DNA from: Anaspis maculata
Lineage: Eukaryota; Arthropoda; Insecta; Coleoptera; Scraptiidae
Direction: 5' to 3'
DNA length: 64,000 nucleotides
Assembly (NCBI GenBank): GCA_949128115.1
Contig: OX421964.1
Coordinates: forward strand, 45,858,601-45,922,600
Part shown: positions 59,294-64,000 of the stretch, in pieces
Numbering within the stretch: the stretch's first letter is position 1
Layout of the letters: each line of letters opens with the position of its first letter
Made by a program: the position numbers and the translations under genes
Notes under the pieces: generated by a model
What the model saw: only the letters and a program-made list of their open reading frames with translations
Database searches by the model: none
What the model was told of the DNA's origin: nothing

Positions 59294-60990
59294 TTGTGAG
59301 ACATTCTGTGAACAGGCGCGTTCAAAATAGGACATCCAACACTGAATTTCATATGAAAACTGAAAATTTTCGGAGACTGTTATGATGATTCCTAGATTAA
59401 TCATTGAAAACAACATTCCCCCAAATATTCAAAAAACGGCTCAATCAGAAATAATAATCTATTCTGGAAACTTCATAAAATGCTTCTTCCGAAGAACAAT
59501 AAATCGCTCTTCAGTTTTTCTGAAGGTGCTCATTCACAAAGCTCGAATGCTTTTTGAGAAAATATTTGTATTTCATTTTGATTTGGAATTTTGATATCCA
59601 AAACAAAATCGTTTTGGTTAAGTACTTATTTGTTTCCAAAATTTCCTCCTCTGCTTTTTGCATTGACTAATCACTTAGGTACTCACCATAATAAAAACAA
59701 AAAAACCAAAAATCTTCATTATTTTGAAGAATAAGTACAAACAACAATTTTCCAGGTCTCTGAATATTAGTAAAACTCTGTTTTTTTCGTTGGCTGCCTT
59801 TCCTATAGAAGTTTTCCGATTGTTTTTGAAGTGTAAACTGTTGTCTGTACAGGTGCACACACTAAATTTCGCATACTTGTGCAATATTCTAGACTCTAGC
59901 CAAATTTGCATAATTTTCAGCTCATACCTTATATGTAGGTACCGCCAAAGCTATGTGGAGAAGATGGGCTGATGGACAAAATGGGCAGTGCCAGTGGTCT
60001 CTCGGTTTCTAGAGCCCTCGACAGATAAAATTTTTCTGTGTTGTTCCTGAATTTGTTCAAGTGAAAACAAGATTGATTGATATAATTTATAATAAAAACT
60101 TGGAGGGCGACTTTTTAACCAATTTTGCCACTTACTGAAATTCAATAGGTAAAGGCGAAATGAACTTCTATAGCCAAGAAATAAACAGGTTAGGAGAAAA
60201 ACATTATTGTAATTATTGAGTATTATTGTTCTAGTAATTTTTAATCCGCGAAACAATCTGAATCCCAATATATTCAAACCCAGACAGGTATGAGAAAAAA
60301 TTAAGTGTAACGGAAAGAAACCATCAAACATTATTATTTTAGAAATATAAGAAATATTTTATATTGTTACATAAATGTTTTTATTTATATTCATACTCTT
60401 TTTTTTATAACTTTATTATCTTTGTAATATTTACCTAATAATAAATGTTTTATATTCTTTTAATAATTTTCAATTTTTTTTTTGCAACTCTTGATCAATG
60501 AAATTGAACTTTTGTTTCAATTGATTAAAAATTTTAACTTACAAAAATAAAAAGTGAGCAACACGCAAAACCATTTATAACAAATTTTTTGAAATAATTA
60601 GGAATTGATTAGAAGGACTATGATGCTCAAGCAGGATAGATGAATACACGTTCATTCACGACAAGAGGTCCTTCATGATGCATAAGATCTTGTGGGCACA
60701 ATCATAATGCGCAAATAAAATTTTAGTTTTATATCAGACTTCCTACAGGTTGCAAAAAACATAAGAACCAAGATTGAGACAACGCAGCTCACCTAATCTC
60801 CCCTCTTGTAGCCCATATCGTTAGTCTAGATCCTAGATACAAATGAAAAACTTTTAATGTAGAGGTAGAAATTTAATTAAGCAGGTAGTAATTAAGTTAA
60901 CGATAATGAAGATGCATTCTTGTTGTATTGTCGATGTCAAGACTGTCACGTTACCATCAACAATTGAAAAAGACGAAGAGTGAAGACATT
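59294..60990. other. AT-rich non-coding DNA upstream of the escargot-like gene
   Basis: No repeats of the kinds seen elsewhere were recognised. Frames at 59675-59911 and 59951-60331 are unsupported. This stretch may hold regulatory DNA of the downstream gene, but I can name no site. Confidence 0.4.
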
Positions 60991-60998
60991 GAAATCTG

Positions 60999-61025
60999 TA
61001 TAAAGTCTGATTAAATCATTCAGTT
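60999..61025 (+). promoter_or_regulatory. Possible core promoter of the escargot-like gene
   Basis: A TATAAAG box (60999-61005) is followed by overlapping matches to the arthropod initiator TCAKTY: TCATTC (61016-61021) and TCAGTT (61020-61025). The spacing from the T of TATA to the second initiator A is 23 bp, slightly short. If used, the 5' leader would be about 595 nt. Confidence 0.35.
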
Positions 61026-61616
61026 TGAGAGTTATCATTTTCACATTTCCCAAGAATTTCCCGGCTTCGAGTGGAAGCAGGTTCGTCGCCTGCACCGCAA
61101 TTAAAATCTAATCCGCGCTCTGTACGCACCGAAACACACCACCCAACAAAGAAACTGTTGCTTGCTTGCAAATGCGCAATGCCTGACCGAAATAATATCA
61201 CGGCCCGACACACATGTGAGTAGTCCCAGCCTGTGCTCGTCGGGGTCTCCCAAGAAATCGAACTTTGTATACCGGTGAGCGACAATACTGTTTTTAACAT
61301 ATTCAATTCTTTTCAGTAGCACACCTGCTTCCCCTTCCACCGCCGTACAAGTGTTGTCGATTGGGCCACTGGAACCTGGCGCGGCGCTCATTGGCCCAAC
61401 GGCACGTGGATCCAGCTGTTTTCCCCGGAGTGGGGACGAGGTTATTAGACAGGTAATCCCAGTGCCTGAATCAGAGTCGATCGGAACGTCGAACAGAGAA
61501 GTTGTACAGCGTTTCCGTGCTTCTTCTTGTATACTTTACGTGTGTTTCTGTGCTTCCTGCGCCACTATTTTTGGATTATATTTTGTGCTATGTTGGACAG
61601 CTTGCCTGTGACCATC

Positions 61617-62805
61617 ATGGCAAAGAACTACTCGCATTGCCCGCTCAAGAAGAGACCCGTGCAGTTTCTGGACGAATTACCTGGTACGTATTCATATTAT
61701 TATTTATAATTTCTTTTCTGATCAAATCTTCTTCATCAGTTTTTTCCGCGACTTCAGTTCTTATTCTTTTTTTTGTTGACATTCAGATGATAATAATTGT
61801 TTGTTATTTACAGATGAACCAGAAAATCTGAGTACGAAGCCGGAGGATTTGAGCCGTACCGGAAGATTGGCTTCTGTGTCACCAGCTTCGTTGTCGGTTA
61901 CACCTCCAGTTTCCCCTGCATCTTCGATGAAGATGTCGCCGCCGCCTTCGCCGTCTCCATCTCCAAGAGACTTTTACCAGCATCATCAGCAACCAATCAA
62001 GCCAGAACCAAGAGATTCTCGCTTGGTGTACCCAGCTCCGATCAGCCCCGAGTACGCCCCGCAAACTTGGCACAGAAGCGTGGCACCTCTCTACCCTCCA
62101 GCGTATCACTTCATGCCATACCACCAGCAGTACCATCACGAATACATGCCGCCATCGCCGTACAGTGACAGTTCTCTTTCACCACCGCACCACGTTCACC
62201 AGCAACCCCTGCAGCCGCTAGCCCTCCGCCCCACGGCCTACCTAATCGACCAGTCTTCACTAAGTCCAAACTCTTCCACCACGTCACCGCCGCCACAAGC
62301 GACAAACACCTCCCCCGAAGATCTCTCCGAAAAGAGGCGCCAAGGCATCCGCCACCAGTGCCCCGACTGTGGAAAATCCTACTCGACATTTTCCGGCCTG
62401 TCCAAGCACCGCCAGTTCCACTGCGCTGCCGGCGACGGACCCAAAAAGTCCTTCAGTTGTAAATATTGCGAAAAAGTGTACGTTTCCTTGGGCGCCCTGA
62501 AGATGCACATCCGCACCCATACGCTACCCTGCAAGTGCACGATCTGCGGCAAGGCGTTCTCCAGACCTTGGCTGCTCCAAGGTCACATCAGGACGCACAC
62601 GGGAGAAAAACCTTTTTCCTGCACGTACTGCAACCGAGCCTTCGCTGACAGGTCCAACCTGAGGGCTCACCTGCAGACCCACTCGGACGTCAAGAAATAT
62701 TCCTGTCCGAGCTGCAGCAAAACCTTTTCGAGGATGTCGCTGCTCACCAAACACGCCGAAGGAGGCTGCACAGGTGGGCCGATCATGCCAGAGAAAATCT
62801 ACTGA
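61617..62805 (+). CDS. esg: Escargot-like Snail-family zinc-finger repressor
   Basis: This is a nuclear transcription factor of the Snail family, which binds E-box-type CANNTG sites and represses targets. Exon 1 is 61617-61683 and exon 2 is 61814-62805; the intron (61684-61813) has GTACGT and TTTACAG ends in phase 1. The product is 352 residues. Residues 3-14 read [12 protein letters not shown], the conserved insect Snail N terminus. PEDLSR (32-37) and PEDLSEK (190-196) are CtBP-binding motifs, and the middle is rich in Ser, Pro, His and Gln. Five fingers follow: 205-226, 238-258, 264-284, 292-312 and 320-341, the first and last ending H...C. SDVKKYSC and MSLLTKH-EGGC-GG near the end fit escargot better than snail. 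ATG 61617 has the better context (A at -3, G at +4); an in-frame ATG at 61590 would add nine residues. The gene is complete. Confidence 0.93.
61684..61813 (+). other. esg: Phase-1 intron of the escargot-like gene
   Basis: The 130-bp intron runs from GTACGT to a pyrimidine-rich TTGTTATTTACAG. Splicing joins CCTG to ATGAACC and restores the Asp codon. It separates the N-terminal repression motif from the rest of the protein. Confidence 0.85.
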
Positions 62806-63155
62806 AAAATCCAAGCCGTTCCTCTAGACCAGTATTTCAACGTGCCTTGAACCAAGACTGAAAATTTGCGGCGCTTTTTTGTACAAAAACACTCTAGCAA
62901 ATAAGACAATTCTTAATATATTATGATGCGTGTCGTATTCTTCACGGTAACAACAACCAAAAAAAATTCTCGTCTCGAATACGAGTCGCACAATCTAGTC
63001 ATAAAGGAGATCTCGAATCTCTGAAAAATGTTATAAATATTACTATTATGTTACGCCATTGTACAGTGCCTTATATTTAGAAATTGTATTACTACAACAC
63101 AGATTTTTATATTATTTACTATTATTATTTATAATAAAAAAATGTGGAACGTTCA
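62806..63155 (+). promoter_or_regulatory. esg: 3' untranslated region and polyadenylation signal
   Basis: AATAAA at 63133-63138 is followed within 20-35 bp by a GT-rich stretch (TGTATGGTGTTTT), a normal cleavage context. The leader to it is AT-rich, with ATTATTATTT runs near 63118. Confidence 0.65.
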
Positions 63156-64000
63156 TGTATGGTGTTTTAATAATCAATATTCCGGTTATGGCCTTTTAAA
63201 AGTCGAGCTTTGATTCAACAATCCAGGCTTTGTTGTTATTGTTCCATATACAGAAACGCATATCGGAGAGTTCATTTGCAAGAATGACTGTGAGATATTG
63301 TGGTGCATTTTTCAAAAGTGTGGATGTAGGTACTACGTCTTCTTGGGAGATATCATCAGGTAGGTATAATGTGTACCGTAAGCAGTATTAAGCCTTTTTC
63401 CAGTGTAAAATTTCGATGCGTGACTTTACTATTAGAGAGCAATACAGTGTTACACATTGTAAAGTAGGTATATGGATGGATGGATGGATGGAAAATAATT
63501 AATGAGAATAATGTTTGAAAGATGATGGAAACAGTTCTCTGACTAGATCAGTACCTATGCTTAACAATGACGGTTTATTTGTGTTGAGTTACTAGTCCTG
63601 TAAACAGTTATGTGCTTTGTAATTAATTTGGTTCAGTTTCTTTCGGATGCTTGAAATTGAATAGCGTATGGAAAAATTGAACGCGATCCGTAAACAACAT
63701 CAGTACAATTACCTTTTTAGTTCCCATCATAAGGACGTGATACTTCCAAGTGTAAGTATCTTCATTTACAATATACAATTCACTTATATGGAATATTTGG
63801 ATAAACGAAAATATTTAGTGACGCTAGATGTCGCTACTGCAGATAAACTCCAGGTCTTGACAATTATATGCAAGTATTCAAGTACCTGCTTGCCTACTTC
63901 GAAACTTACTAGCAATAGTAATAATTATAATAATAGTATAGTAGTAGTGCACTTCCTGGTATATTGCGAAATTAATATTCACCTAACCGTTCGTTGGTGT
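63156..64000. other. Non-coding DNA with (GGAT)n microsatellite
   Basis: No gene is recognised downstream. A (GGAT)n run lies at about 63473-63491. Confidence 0.5.

Noticed and set aside
61016..61391. 96-codon minus-strand frames upstream of the escargot-like gene
   Set aside because: They lie in the probable 5' leader on the opposite strand and contain no recognisable domain.
61801..62805. 334-codon frame starting at TTG 61801 as the whole escargot-like protein
   Set aside because: The first four codons are intron; the acceptor at 61811-61813 and exon 1 with [12 protein letters not shown] show the true N terminus.

Overview
The window looks like a repeat-rich insect genome segment, AT-rich and full of transposon debris, with one clearly recognisable protein-coding gene near its right end. 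That gene (61617-62805, + strand, two exons) is a Snail-family zinc-finger repressor. Its C-terminal fingers and tail fit escargot better than snail. The insect assignment rests on this gene, on R1/I-type LINE and Tc1/mariner transposase relics, and on many MITEs. Scattered GTAGGTACCTA-type strings would suit a hemipteran, but the species cannot be settled from the sequence alone.

Layout. 0-4.8 kb: non-coding DNA holding a cluster of hammerhead-ribozyme elements (1.67-2.54 kb), including a tandem copy with a 232-nt spacing like an animal retrozyme. 4.8-9.4 kb: a 125-bp MITE, a 420-bp non-coding repeat, a broken mariner-like transposase and a GC-rich patch with a possible signal-peptide exon. 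9.4-17.5 kb: mostly unassigned DNA with decayed foldbacks. 17.6-19.6 kb: a dead LINE carrying RT, RNase H and a zinc knuckle, ending in (TAA)n. 19.9-23.8 kb: two 21-bp GACTGT minisatellites, a tRNA-type SINE and a dense cluster of short foldback elements. 24.7-27.1 kb: a 1.5-kb repeat, further broken transposase pieces and another hammerhead. 27-45 kb: sparse MITEs, a hAT element with a perfect 8-bp duplication, a tRNA-like fragment, short tandem repeats and a 1.4-kb foldback. 45.3-47.2 kb: a 1.95-kb hAT element with a perfect 8-bp duplication.

47.4-57.6 kb is the most striking region. It reads as one giant imperfect palindrome centred near 54698. Its arms carry a 145-bp satellite, and it has been split by at least four later insertions (a 1.08-kb perfect foldback, a 2.0-kb TG...CA insertion, a 1.25-kb foldback and a 0.64-kb insertion with a 12-bp duplication). 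Subtracting these insertions puts all arm matches back on one axis.

59.3-64 kb: a quieter region with the escargot-like gene, its probable core promoter and its polyadenylation signal. Apart from that gene, almost all open reading frames in the window fall in repeats or are too short and unrecognised to support as genes.
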